64,000 bases of DNA from Archangium lansingense (GTDB lineage: Bacteria; Myxococcota; Myxococcia; Myxococcales; Myxococcaceae), in contig NZ_JAPNKA010000001.1 of NCBI RefSeq assembly GCF_026626635.1, positions 13,642,001 to 13,706,000 of the forward strand. The letters are read 5' to 3'. Under the pieces are notes generated by a model, which did no database searches, had not been told where the DNA came from, and worked only from the letters and a program-made list of their open reading frames with translations. Position numbers and translations under genes: made by a program. Numbering within the stretch: the stretch's first letter is position 1; each line of letters starts with the position of its first letter. Below, one piece after another: positions 44,874 through 53,953 of the stretch.

Positions 44874-45398
44874 ATGGTGGGCTTGCTGGCCGCACGGGTT
44901 CCTCGTCTGGTGGTACTCGTGGGCGTGATGCTGGGGGCTGGGGGGCTGACCGGCTGTGCCACTGGCCGCAACACCGTCACCGGCCGAATCACCCCGGCGC
45001 ACTTCGAGTTCACCAGGGTGGTAGAGAAGTCGGGGCCGGAGGATGAACCGGGTGGGTGGTGGGCGGTCTGCATCCACGCTCGAATCACGGCGGGGGACTC
45101 GGGAGCCACTAGCGTCTGCCAGTTCGAGGTTGGCGTGCCGGTGCATAACAGATTTCAGGGAGAAATCTCTCTGGAGGTTGCCCAGGAGGCGGCAGCAGCC
45201 ATGGCTAACCGGGCCATGTACAAGGTTCTGTCGCAAGCCCATCCGGGGGAAGTGCTTGGTATCCACTGCCGCAGATTCAAGGACCTCTACGTGCTGATGC
45301 TCGACGAGAAGCTCAAAGGTGCGCGGGTGAGGCAGTGCATGATGAAGGGCGTGAAGACCGTGCACTTCAACGAGCCCTATCATTGTGACTATGAGTGA
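44874..45398 (+). CDS. Putative lipoprotein paired with gp25-like gene
   Basis: 174 residues. It has a lipoprotein signal ending AGGLTG-C (Cys28). The mature part has five more Cys (CIHARI, SVCQFEVG, IHCRRF, RQCMMKG, YHCDYE) and is otherwise unfamiliar. It starts 78 bases after the HNH stop and ends 31 bases before the gp25-like gene on the same strand, so these two may act together at the envelope. The family is not recognised. Confidence 0.75.
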   Translation: MVGLLAARVPRLVVLVGVMLGAGGLTGCATGRNTVTGRITPAHFEFTRVVEKSGPEDEPGGWWAVCIHARITAGDSGATSVCQFEVGVPVHNRFQGEISLEVAQEAAAAMANRAMYKVLSQAHPGEVLGIHCRRFKDLYVLMLDEKLKGARVRQCMMKGVKTVHFNEPYHCDYE

Positions 45399-45429
45399 CG
45401 CGCCGACCGCCATCACGGACCGTGACTGA

Positions 45430-46521
45430 ATGAAGAAGCCGAGTACGTACAAGGCCCTCACGCAACCTCTTCCCATCGACGCCGTCGGTCCCGATGGCAA
45501 GAAGCGGCCCATTCAGCTCTTTCCCAAGGTGGGTGCCCTCAAAGACCCTGGGCTGGGTGCGTTCAAGGTGCACCTTCCGTATTTTCTCGGGAATCGACGT
45601 GGTGACAGGCTCGAGGACCCTGATTTCGGCAGCTCGCTTCATGTGCTCCTCGATATGGAGGACGAACAGCAGCGTGCCGAGTTTGTCCGCCGAGTGGTGC
45701 ATGAGGAAATCCCCGGGAGGTTTGGCAAGTACCTCGAGGCCATCCGGTCCTTTGATGTCACCGTGCACCCCGAGGCGCGCACGATGCAGGTGTTCCTGGA
45801 GCTGAAACCTCACGGGGCAGAGTGGGTCTCGTTGAGCTTCGAGCTGCATTTTCCTCTAGAAGAGCAGGGCGGGAGCCGGGAGCCGGCCAGGCCTCGTCCA
45901 CGTCCCGAGGCCATGAGCGATCCCCGGACCGCGGAGTTCATCCGCGTTGCACGGCACTACTACCCGGCGGGCTATCCCCCCTGGGAGGACGACGAGGAGG
46001 AAGAACCCGCCTTCCGACGGACGCCCGAGTACCAGCGGTGGCGCGAACTCCGGGATAAGGCCTGGGATGATTGGAAGGAGTGGGTTGATTTCCTGCGGGC
46101 TGTGCGGTCCACGTTCCCCGGGCACCCTGTTTCTGATGTGACGTATCCCTCGGCGGATGCCTGCTCCCGCTGCTGCGTGTATCTGGAGCAGCCGTTGCCG
46201 GATGGAGGACGGGTGGTGACCCGGGTGGTGGGGGCTGTCTCCATCCTCGCGCCGCTGTACCTCGTCTACGTGACCACGGAAACGGTGCGGCCCGATGTCA
46301 CCTCCCCCCGGCCGCCACCCGACTTCTCCCCCACCGGTGAGGCGAAGGCCGCAGCGGGCACGCTGGCCCGGCTCATCGAGCAGGTGTTCGGCTATCGGCC
46401 CTTCCCGCTGGAACTGGCCGACGTCCCCCTGCCGGAACTCCGGGTCGAGTCTCTGTACGAGCCTCCCACGCTCCTCGGGGCCTTCTTCGCGGACCGGGGC
46501 ACGCTGGCGAACCTGCCCTGA
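45430..46521 (+). CDS. gp25-like (phage/T6SS baseplate) domain fused to unknown C-terminal domain
   Basis: 363 residues. Residues 45-140 show the gpW/gp25 baseplate pattern: GNRRGDRLEDPDFGSSLHVL, FVRRVVHEEIPGRFGKYLEA, SFDVTVHPEARTMQVFLEL. These proteins are the TssE/gp25 wedge components of contractile systems. The usual ~130-residue protein is extended by ~200 residues with an acidic stretch (EDDEEEEP) and a Cys-rich part (DACSRCCVYLEQPLPDGG). No sheath, tube or spike genes are nearby. It may be a modulator or immunity-type derivative of a contractile system; this is inference. Confidence 0.68.
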   Translation: MKKPSTYKALTQPLPIDAVGPDGKKRPIQLFPKVGALKDPGLGAFKVHLPYFLGNRRGDRLEDPDFGSSLHVLLDMEDEQQRAEFVRRVVHEEIPGRFGKYLEAIRSFDVTVHPEARTMQVFLELKPHGAEWVSLSFELHFPLEEQGGSREPARPRPRPEAMSDPRTAEFIRVARHYYPAGYPPWEDDEEEEPAFRRTPEYQRWRELRDKAWDDWKEWVDFLRAVRSTFPGHPVSDVTYPSADACSRCCVYLEQPLPDGGRVVTRVVGAVSILAPLYLVYVTTETVRPDVTSPRPPPDFSPTGEAKAAAGTLARLIEQVFGYRPFPLELADVPLPELRVESLYEPPTLLGAFFADRGTLANLP

Positions 46522-46558
46522 CCGGACACGCGGCGGCCGATGGCGTAGCCTGCGCGCG

Positions 46559-47188
46559 ATGCCTCCGCTTGCTCTCAGGAAGGGGCCAGGTCCCTTCCGT
46601 AAATGGCTCTTCGTGGGCCTGGGTGTCTCCACCTTCGGCCTCTACGGCATGGCCTTCGTGGTGGACCGCTTTGGCCAGCACGAGCGCGCCGTCCCCTCCG
46701 ATGTCCTGGTGGTGCTCGGGGCGCGTGTGCTTCCCGGCGGCGAGCCCTCTCCCTCTCTGCGCGCTCGCATCGAGAAGGCAGTCGAGCTCTACCACCAAGG
46801 ACTCGCTCCCCGGCTCCTCTTCTCCGGCGGCGTGGGCGTCAACCCGCCCTCCGAGGCCCGTGTCATGCGCGACCTCGCGGTGCGGCTCGGCGTCCCCGCG
46901 GAGGCGTGTCTCCTGGAGGAGCAGAGCCACTCCACCGAGCAGAATGCGCGCTTCTCCACCGGCATGCTGCGCTCGCTCGGCGCCCGGCGCGTGGTGGTTG
47001 TCTCCGACCCGTACCACCTGCTGCGTGCTCGCCAGTACTTCCGGCTCCATGGCTTCGAGGTGGTCACCAGCCCCGCCTACCTCACCGAGCGCAACATGAA
47101 TCTCGTCGACCGCATCTACTGGACGGTGCGCGAGGCCGCCGCGTTGCTCCTCCATCCCACCGTGCTGTTCGCGCGCCAACCCTCCTGA
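46559..47188 (+). CDS. YdcF/ElyC family (DUF218) membrane-anchored protein
   Basis: 209 residues. One N-terminal transmembrane segment (KWLFVGLGVSTFGLYGMAFV), then a DUF218 domain: DVLVVLGARVLPGGEPSPSL, LLFSGGVG, TEQNARFSTGML and VVVVSDPYHLLRARQYF. SanA/ElyC members act in envelope integrity and undecaprenyl-phosphate carrier metabolism; the exact role here is unknown. ATG 46559 begins the family-like N-terminus, and the longer frame overlaps the gp25 gene. Confidence 0.87.
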   Translation: MPPLALRKGPGPFRKWLFVGLGVSTFGLYGMAFVVDRFGQHERAVPSDVLVVLGARVLPGGEPSPSLRARIEKAVELYHQGLAPRLLFSGGVGVNPPSEARVMRDLAVRLGVPAEACLLEEQSHSTEQNARFSTGMLRSLGARRVVVVSDPYHLLRARQYFRLHGFEVVTSPAYLTERNMNLVDRIYWTVREAAALLLHPTVLFARQPS

Positions 47189-47260
47189 GCCTTCGCTCGA
47201 GGTACCCCCCCACCAATCCGGGCGAGCCGTGCTCCACGCCGCTGGTAGACTCCGGCGGCT

Positions 47261-48421
47261 ATGTCCCGGAAGCCACCCAACGCCCTCGTCCGGCTCGCCT
47301 TCCACGTCGAGCACCATGTCGAATCCTGGGGCTGGCGCGTTCGGCGCAAGCTGGGGCTGGCTCGTCCGCCGCGCATCCTTCCCTATCGCGGCTATGGGAC
47401 AGCTCGGCAGGCCGTCATCAAGGCGCGTGTGCTCGAGGACCGGCATGTGCGTCCGCCCTGGAAGCGCCACACGCTGCTGGGCAGCGCCATCGCCTCGTGG
47501 AAGCGCTACAACACCGTGGAGATTCCCCGGGCGCAGGTGGTGGTGCGCTGGGCGGACCACCGCTGGGAGGGCACCACTGACGAGGAGGGATTCCTCGAGC
47601 TGTGGGTGGAGCCTCCCGCCGGGACGACGGCGGGCTGGAACGACGTGGAGCTGGAGCTGCTGTCACCCGCTCCCCAGGGCGTGGCGCGGGTGCGTGCCCC
47701 CGTGCTCGTGGCCGGCTCCGAGGCCCAGTTCGGCGTCATCAGCGACATCGACGACACCGTCATCGTCACCAACGTCACCAACTTCCTCAAGCGCGCCTGG
47801 ACGCTCTTCCTCACCGAGCACCGCACGCGTCTGCCCTTCGAGGGCGTGGACGCCTTCTACGAGGCCCTCCACCAGGGCAGCACCGGCTCGGCGGGCAATC
47901 CCATCTTCTATGTCTCCTCCAGCCCGTGGAACCTCTATGAGCACCTGGACGAGTTCCTCCAGCTGCACCGCATTCCCGCCGGGCCGCTGCTGTTGCGCGA
48001 CTGGGGCCTGAGCCGCACCGGCTTCGCGCCAGGTGGCGGGCACGGGCACAAGCTGGAGAAGATTCGCGGGCTGCTGGGCACGCTGGAGTCGCTGCCCTTC
48101 ATCCTCATTGGTGACAGCGGGCAGGAGGACGCCGAGCACTACCGCACCATCGTGCGCGAGTTCCCCGGTCGCATCCGCTGCGTCTACATCCGCAACGTGT
48201 GGCACCGCGCGGGGCGCGAGAAGGAGCTCGCCTTCATCGCCGCGGACATCCGCGCCGCCGGCAGCGAGATGCTCACCGTGGACGACACCGTGACGGCCGC
48301 GCGCCACGCCGCCAGTCAGGGGTGGATCCGCTGGCAAGAGGTGGCCGAGGTCCAGGCCCACCAGGCCGAGGACGTCCAGGCTCGCTCCCTGCTCGACAAG
48401 CTCGATCGCGAGCACGGATGA
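47261..48421 (+). CDS. App1-family phosphatidate phosphatase-like protein (DUF2183)
   Basis: 386 residues. The catalytic HAD-type motif SDIDDTV is near residue 162 and is followed by SSSPWNLYEHLDEFLQLH, LRDWGL and LIGDSGQEDAEHY, all characteristic of the App1 catalytic domain. The N-terminal part is a beta-rich domain (about 60-155). The yeast member dephosphorylates phosphatidic acid; bacterial substrates are not established. No signal peptide. Runs in the same direction as YdcF, with a 72-base gap. Confidence 0.88.
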   Translation: MSRKPPNALVRLAFHVEHHVESWGWRVRRKLGLARPPRILPYRGYGTARQAVIKARVLEDRHVRPPWKRHTLLGSAIASWKRYNTVEIPRAQVVVRWADHRWEGTTDEEGFLELWVEPPAGTTAGWNDVELELLSPAPQGVARVRAPVLVAGSEAQFGVISDIDDTVIVTNVTNFLKRAWTLFLTEHRTRLPFEGVDAFYEALHQGSTGSAGNPIFYVSSSPWNLYEHLDEFLQLHRIPAGPLLLRDWGLSRTGFAPGGGHGHKLEKIRGLLGTLESLPFILIGDSGQEDAEHYRTIVREFPGRIRCVYIRNVWHRAGREKELAFIAADIRAAGSEMLTVDDTVTAARHAASQGWIRWQEVAEVQAHQAEDVQARSLLDKLDREHG

Positions 48422-48523
48422 GCATAGGTTGATAGTTCTAGTATCATGGGTTTTGTCCAATGTTGCTTGAATTGCAGGATTGACCGTGCCACACCCGGGG
48501 CCCCCCCAACCCCGAGGTGGAAG

Positions 48524-49513
48524 ATGATGGGTCGCAAGCTGATGGAGGCGTTGTTCGTGCTGCCGGTGGCCGTGCTGGCTGCCTGTGGTGGTGACGTGGC
48601 CGGGACGGAGCAGGCGATGGAGCTGGGCGAGAACACCCAGGGCGTGCTGTACGCGCCGCCCGCGCCGGCCAGCGGCAACATCTTGGACTCCACCACGCAC
48701 CTGGGCTCGGTGAACCTGGGCAGCGCGGTGCAGACGTCCTTCACCACCAATCCCCAGTACTACTCGTTCAAGGTGCAGGTGCCGGCCAGCTCGTTGGTGA
48801 GCCTGGAGGTGACGCACCTGGGCAGCTCCATGTACCTGGACACGGGCCTCTTCGTGTACGGGCCGAAGAACGCGTCCGGCAGCTACGGCACCACGGTGCT
48901 GGCTCAGGACGACGACGCCGGTTACGGGCAGCTCAGCAAGCTGGCCTCGGTCCCGCTGACGCAGCCGGGCGAGTACCTGGTGGTGGTGAGCGCGGGCAGC
49001 GGCTCTGGCAAGCAGTTCCGGCTGCAGACGGGCTGCGTGGGCGGTGGGTGCTCGACGCTGGCTCCGGCTCCGGCGGGCTACCAGCTCACGCTGACGGAGC
49101 AGGCCATCACCTCGCAGCTCCAGTCCACGCTCGCCACCGGCGAGGCCGCGTACCATTACACGTCGGGCTCGCTGCGCCGGTTCGACTTCGCCTGGCCGTA
49201 CTCGGGTGAGCCCACCCTGGCCCAGGCGGACGCGGCGGTGTTTGGCTTCCAGGAGTACCAGGAGTACGGCTACGACGCGGGCACCGCGCTCACCTATGCC
49301 CAGCTCTACGGCTACCTGTATTCGGAGTTCCAGCCGCTGCACGCGCAGATCCTCTCCACCTACGGCAATGGCGTGGAGAACGTGCAGGTGATGACGCACT
49401 ACTACACTCGCCTGGTGGCTCCGGGTGCCTCCGGCTGGTTCCGGCTCAACGTCATCCTCTTCCCGCAGTCTCGGAAGGTCATCGTCTTCGAGCAGACGGC
49501 CTACGAGACCTGA
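48524..49513 (+). CDS. Secreted lipoprotein with pre-peptidase C-terminal (PPC)-like domain
   Basis: About 329 residues. Signal MEALFVLPVAVLAA-C marks a lipoprotein. Residues 45-175 form a beta-sandwich of PPC type (YYSFKVQVPASSLVSLEVTH, YLDTGLFVYGP, QPGEYLVVVSAGSG), which in proteases helps secretion but here is not attached to a peptidase. The C-terminal 150 residues are Tyr-rich (ADAAVFGFQEYQEYGYDAG) and not recognised. GGTGGAAG precedes the ATG. The 100 bases upstream are AT-rich and may hold its promoter. Confidence 0.78.
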   Translation: MMGRKLMEALFVLPVAVLAACGGDVAGTEQAMELGENTQGVLYAPPAPASGNILDSTTHLGSVNLGSAVQTSFTTNPQYYSFKVQVPASSLVSLEVTHLGSSMYLDTGLFVYGPKNASGSYGTTVLAQDDDAGYGQLSKLASVPLTQPGEYLVVVSAGSGSGKQFRLQTGCVGGGCSTLAPAPAGYQLTLTEQAITSQLQSTLATGEAAYHYTSGSLRRFDFAWPYSGEPTLAQADAAVFGFQEYQEYGYDAGTALTYAQLYGYLYSEFQPLHAQILSTYGNGVENVQVMTHYYTRLVAPGASGWFRLNVILFPQSRKVIVFEQTAYET

Positions 49514-49522
49514 GCGCGCATG

Positions 49523-49546
49523 CCCCTCTCCCGCTGGGAGAGGGGA
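49523..49546. repeat. REP-like palindrome
   Basis: CCCCTCTCCC-GCT-GGGAGAGGGGA, ten bases after the lipoprotein stop. It keeps the stem of the family but lacks the ACGGGGTGAGGGT arm. Confidence 0.7.
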
Positions 49547-49737
49547 CGGCCTTCCCCGCCAGGCCCTGGGGGCACAACCTGGGGCGGCTCCCCTCGGAGC
49601 GGAAGGGTCCTCCGGGCCTGTATCTCCAGGTGGTGAACGGTGGGGCCTGCCCCCGAGCGCAGGCGCGTTGCCTGGTTTCCAACGTCCCATTGCCCGGCGG
49701 CCCTGATTCCTGCACGTGCGCCAGGGCGCCACTTTGT

Positions 49738-52056
49738 ATGGGTGGATCTGGCTCGTGTGCGTGGGGGAGGGGAAGCTTGAGGCGTCCCTGGTCTTTCGCG
49801 AGGCGCATCGCGGTGGGACTGGCCGCCTCGTTGGTGGTCGCCTTGGCCATCGGGGCGATCACCGCGCTCGCCTTGCGCTCGGTGCTCACCGGCAGCGAGC
49901 AGCTCTCCGAGAGCTGTGTGCGGCACCGGGTGGCGGTGGAGCAATTGCACCGGGCCTTCAGTGACAAGCTGGCCAGCCAGCAGAGCTACGAGTTGACGGG
50001 GGCGGAGTCCTACCGGGAGGAGGAGCGGCAGGCCCGACTCCTGTTTCAGACGCTGCTGCAGGCTCTGCGCTCGCGCGAGGAGGGTCAGAAGGAGCATGGG
50101 CTGTTGGACGGGCTGGCCCAGGCCGAGCAGGAGCACGAGGACGCCACCTGGGCGCTGAGGGAGGCCCGGCAGCGGGGCGTCTCCGGGGAGGAGCTGGCGG
50201 CGCGCCGCGAGAGGATGGACGCGGCCCGCCACCAGACGTACGAGGTGTTGGACTGGCTGGTCTGGTACACGGAGGACGCGTTCTCCCAGCGGGCCCTGCA
50301 GGCCAACCGGGCCGAGCAGCGGGCCTTCTGGCTCATCATCCTCGTGGCCACGCTGGGGCTGCTGGTGGCGATGGGGTTGGCCTGGGTGCTCACCCGCGCG
50401 CTGAGGCCCCTGCACCACGAGGCCCAGGCCAGCCAGGCGCGCTTCCGGCTGTTGGTGGAGGGGGTGAAGGACTACGCCCTCTACATGTTGGACCCGGAGG
50501 GCCGGGTGGTGAGCTGGAATCCCGGCGCCGAGCGCATCCAGGGTTGGCGGGCCGAGGAGATCATCGGCCGCAGCGCGTCGGTCTTCTATACGCCGGAGGC
50601 GCGGGCGGAGGGCCAGCCACGCAAGGACTTGGAGTGGGCGGCGCGGGAGGGGCGGCTGGAGTGGGAGGGCCAGGGGCTGCGCAAGGACGGCTCGCGCTTC
50701 TGGGCCGAGTCACTCGTCACCGCGTTGCGTGGTGCGGACGGACGGCTCGAGGGCTTCGCGGCGCTCACGCGCGACAGCTCCGAGCGCAAGCGCCTGGAGC
50801 GGGCCCAGCACCTCTTCATCGAGGCAGATCGCCTCTTCCTCACGGAGAAGGATCCGGACCAGGCGGTGGTGTCGCTGGCGCAGCTGCTGGTGCCGGAGCT
50901 GGCGGATGGGTGCCTGCTCTTCTTGCTCTCACCCGCGGGCGAGCTGGAGCCTCATGCGATCATCCACGTCTCCGAGGAGAAGGAGCGCATCTTCTGGGAG
51001 CTCATTCGCCACTGTGGCGGGCCGAAGCCGGGTCGGCCGTATGGGGCGTGGAATACGCTGCACCTGGGGAAGACGGAGCGCATCTTCGAGGTGACGCCGG
51101 AGATCTGGAAGAAGGCGTCCAGCGATGCCGACGAGCTGGAGGCTTTCGAGAAGCTGGGGACCGTCTCGTACCTGTCGGTGCCATTGCGCGCGGGAGGGCG
51201 CGCGGTGGGCGTGATGATGCTGTTGTCCCATAGCGAGGATCGGCGCTTCACGGAGACGGACCAGGTGTTCGTCGAGGAGCTGGCGGGCCGGGCGGCGCTC
51301 TCGCTGGAGAACGCGCGGCTGCTGCGGGAGGCCCAGGCCGCGTTGGATCTCATCGGCGTGGCGGCGCACGACCTGGGCAATCCCTTGCAAGCGCTGCAGC
51401 TCATGCTGGGCAAGCTGAAGCGCTCGCCCCCGTCGGACCCGGAGAAGCGGCGCGAGGTGCTCACCTCGGCGGTGCGCCACACGCAGCGGTTGGGGCGGTT
51501 GCTGCACAACCTGTTGGACCTCTCGCGGCTGTCCTCGGGGAAGCTGGACCTGGAGGTGGGGGAGGTGGACCTGGCGGAGCTGGCGCACGAGGCGGTGGGG
51601 CGGCACGCCGAGCAGGCGGCGGAGATGGGGTGCCGGCTGGTGCTGAGCGTGGAGCTGGGGGTGGTGGGGCGGTGGGACCGGCTGCGGCTGGAGCGGGTGC
51701 TGACGAACCTGCTGTCCAATGCCTTCAAGTACGGCAGGGGCCGGCCCATCGAGCTGCGCGTGGAGCGCACGGATGACCACGGGAGGCTGATCGTGCGTGA
51801 CCAGGGGCCGGGCATTCCCCCGGAGCAGCAGCGCACCATCTTCGAGCGCTTCAAGAAGGCTCCGGCCAAGGGCGAGAAGAAGGAGGGCTTCGGGCTGGGC
51901 CTCTACATTGTCCGGCAGTTGGTGGAGGCGCATGGGGGCAGCGTCCACGTGGAGAGCCGGGAGGGGGAGGGCGCGACGTTCACCGTCGAACTGCCCCTCG
52001 CCTCGGCGAGCAGGGAAGTGGATGCCAGCGTACAGCCCTCGGGGATGGTGCATTGA
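49738..52056 (+). CDS. Membrane PAS-GAF sensor histidine kinase
   Basis: About 772 residues. Transmembrane helices lie near 22-45 (IAVGLAASLVVALAIGAITA) and 195-220, enclosing a helical CHASE3-like periplasmic sensor with SQQSYELTG. After it come PAS (about 240-350, YALYMLDPEGRVVSWNPGA), GAF (about 360-535) and the kinase core with H-box VAAHDLGNPLQALQL, N-box LTNLLSNAFKYGRG and FGLGLYIVRQLVEAHGG. TTG 49777 behind GGAGGGGAAG may be the true start; ATG 49738 is given. No response regulator adjoins it. Confidence 0.9.
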   Translation: MGGSGSCAWGRGSLRRPWSFARRIAVGLAASLVVALAIGAITALALRSVLTGSEQLSESCVRHRVAVEQLHRAFSDKLASQQSYELTGAESYREEERQARLLFQTLLQALRSREEGQKEHGLLDGLAQAEQEHEDATWALREARQRGVSGEELAARRERMDAARHQTYEVLDWLVWYTEDAFSQRALQANRAEQRAFWLIILVATLGLLVAMGLAWVLTRALRPLHHEAQASQARFRLLVEGVKDYALYMLDPEGRVVSWNPGAERIQGWRAEEIIGRSASVFYTPEARAEGQPRKDLEWAAREGRLEWEGQGLRKDGSRFWAESLVTALRGADGRLEGFAALTRDSSERKRLERAQHLFIEADRLFLTEKDPDQAVVSLAQLLVPELADGCLLFLLSPAGELEPHAIIHVSEEKERIFWELIRHCGGPKPGRPYGAWNTLHLGKTERIFEVTPEIWKKASSDADELEAFEKLGTVSYLSVPLRAGGRAVGVMMLLSHSEDRRFTETDQVFVEELAGRAALSLENARLLREAQAALDLIGVAAHDLGNPLQALQLMLGKLKRSPPSDPEKRREVLTSAVRHTQRLGRLLHNLLDLSRLSSGKLDLEVGEVDLAELAHEAVGRHAEQAAEMGCRLVLSVELGVVGRWDRLRLERVLTNLLSNAFKYGRGRPIELRVERTDDHGRLIVRDQGPGIPPEQQRTIFERFKKAPAKGEKKEGFGLGLYIVRQLVEAHGGSVHVESREGEGATFTVELPLASASREVDASVQPSGMVH

Positions 52057-52112
52057 GCCGCCGGAACGAGGCGCTCACCGCCCTGGTGAAGCACGAGAAC
52101 ATCAAGCTGTAG
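52053..52112 (+). CDS. Possible 19-residue peptide coupled to the kinase
   Basis: A TTG overlaps the histidine kinase stop (TTGA) and opens a 19-codon frame, TTG-SRRNEALTALVKHENIKL, ending in TAG. It could be the decayed start of a former downstream gene or chance. No independent ribosome site. Confidence 0.2.
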   Translation: MSRRNEALTALVKHENIKL

Positions 52113-52121
52113 CCCGAGGGC

Positions 52122-53054
52122 TCACACCGTCGGGATGTGCGGCACGGGCGGCTCGGGGAGCTCGGGCGTCCGTTCCACCGGGGCCGGGCCACTCGGGGCC
52201 AGGGTCTCCCGGATGCGCGACTCCTCCTCCAGGCGCTCGAACTCCACCGCGTCGTGCGCGCAGAAGACGCGCACGTCTGGGTCATGCAGGCGCACCAAAT
52301 CCCTCAGCCGCTCCTGGTTGATTCTTCGCAGCCGGCCGTCCTTCTGCATGAACGCCTGGTAGGCCCTCAGGCCTGGAGTGCACCGCGGCTGGTGCGGGTC
52401 CAGCTCCTCGTGGAAGAAGTACGCGTCGCCCGCGTGCAGCAGCCACTTGTCGGCGAGCTGGACCGCCACGCCTGCGTGCCCCAGCGTGTGTCCTACCAGC
52501 GGCACGAGGAGGATTTCGGGCGGCAGGCCCGCCAGCTCGCGCACGCATTCGAAGCCGTACCAGCGCTCGCCCCCGCGCGGCATGGGGTACGTCATCCAGT
52601 GCGGCTGCGTGCTCCACTGCCTCGGCCGGAAGCGCCGCCGGTCCAGCCACGTTGCCTGCGCCACCGCGGCTTCCGCCTCGGCCGCCATCACGTGCACCCG
52701 CGCCGCCGGGAAGTCGTCCAGCCCTCCGGCATGATCGAAGTCCAGGTGCGTCAGCACGATGTGCCGCACGTCCCCGGCCTTGAAGCCCAGGCGCTCGAGT
52801 TGGCGCACCGCCGTCATCTCCTCGTTGAAGCGCGGGCGGTTCAGCTTCAGGAAGAAGGGGCTCAGCCGCGGCCTCGGGTTGCGCACGTCCTCCAGCCCGA
52901 AGCCCGTGTCCACCAGCACCAGCCCCTGCTCCGTCTCCACCAGCAGGGTGTGGCACACCAGCGCTGCGGGCACGCCCTTCGGCCGGCGACGCCCATCCAT
53001 CAACCGCCCTCCCAGCGGGCACATGGTGACGCAATTCAAGTGGTGGACGCGCAT
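52122..53054 (-). CDS. MBL-fold metallo-hydrolase
   Basis: 310 residues of the metallo-beta-lactamase superfamily. Metal ligands are in THLDFDHAGG, with later His in PLVGHTLGHAGV, Asp in LLHAGDAYF and His in VFCAHDAVEF. The variant HLDFDH and the overall length resemble quorum-lactone-hydrolase-like members, but the substrate cannot be inferred. No signal peptide; the C-terminus is Pro-rich. It converges with the histidine kinase gene. Confidence 0.88.
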   Translation of the reverse strand: MRVHHLNCVTMCPLGGRLMDGRRRPKGVPAALVCHTLLVETEQGLVLVDTGFGLEDVRNPRPRLSPFFLKLNRPRFNEEMTAVRQLERLGFKAGDVRHIVLTHLDFDHAGGLDDFPAARVHVMAAEAEAAVAQATWLDRRRFRPRQWSTQPHWMTYPMPRGGERWYGFECVRELAGLPPEILLVPLVGHTLGHAGVAVQLADKWLLHAGDAYFFHEELDPHQPRCTPGLRAYQAFMQKDGRLRRINQERLRDLVRLHDPDVRVFCAHDAVEFERLEEESRIRETLAPSGPAPVERTPELPEPPVPHIPTV

Positions 53055-53253
53055 CCCGCGGCTCCCTTCCGCCCTCGGCCAGCCCTGCCTGGCCCTGGCT
53101 CCGTTCGCCGCAAAGGTGGGGTGCGGCCCGGGGACAGGCCAGGGACTGTGGAACGGGGAGCAGGGGAGTGGTGGGCCGACTGGCTGCCTGCTGGGGAGTC
53201 GTGTCTACTTCTCCTGGCGCCCTGTCCGTCCTTCTTTTATTGGGTGGTACCAC

Positions 53254-53910
53254 ATGGATTCGAACCCCTTGCTCCAACGGGCGTTGATGCTCATTCCGCT
53301 CGTCCTGTCGCTCTCCGTGCACGAGTTCGCTCACGCCTGGAGTGCGTGGCGCCTCGGAGACGATACCGCCGAGCGTCAGGGGCGCCTCACCCTCAATCCG
53401 ATGGCGCACATCGATCCGATCGGCACGCTGCTGCTGCCGCTGCTGGGCATCCCGTTTGGCTGGGCCCGTCCCGTGCCCGTGGACCCCACGCGCTTCCGCC
53501 GCGATGTCACCATGCGCACCGGCATGATGATCACCGCCGCGGCCGGGCCGATCTCCAACCTCATCCTGGCGGCGCTGAGTGCTCTGATCTACGGCATCAC
53601 CTTCCGCATCAACCCGAGCTTCCTCCCCACCAACCCCGGGCTCGAGTTCTTCCTGCAGATCATGCTGGTGGCCAACGTGGGTCTGGCCATCTTCAACCTG
53701 CTGCCCGTGCCGCCGCTCGATGGCAGCCGCATCGTCGAGGGGCTCCTGCCCTACCGGCTGCAGGGCCACTGGCAGAAGGTGCTCGCGCTCGGGCCCCTGC
53801 TGCTGCTCGCCGTCGTCTTCTTCGGCCGCGGGCTCATCTCCGGGCCCACGCGGTACGTGGTCGGGCTGCTGCACCAGTTCATCGCCACCGTGGCCCTCAT
53901 CGGGACGTAG
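53254..53910 (+). CDS. Site-2 protease family (M50) intramembrane metalloprotease
   Basis: 218 residues. Zinc motif HEFAH near residue 23 in the first membrane helix (LMLIPLVLSLSVHEFAHAW) and second motif NLLPVPPLDGSRI near 150 are the M50B signature. Four to five membrane helices and no PDZ domain, so it is the small rhomboid-free FtsH-independent type often called M50 site-2 protease. Substrate unknown. ATG 53254 is chosen because the extended frame upstream is antisense to the MBL gene. Confidence 0.9.
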   Translation: MDSNPLLQRALMLIPLVLSLSVHEFAHAWSAWRLGDDTAERQGRLTLNPMAHIDPIGTLLLPLLGIPFGWARPVPVDPTRFRRDVTMRTGMMITAAAGPISNLILAALSALIYGITFRINPSFLPTNPGLEFFLQIMLVANVGLAIFNLLPVPPLDGSRIVEGLLPYRLQGHWQKVLALGPLLLLAVVFFGRGLISGPTRYVVGLLHQFIATVALIGT

Positions 53911-53953
53911 GCATCCTCGCTCGCCCGTGGGCGGCGGAGTACAGTCCGCGCCC

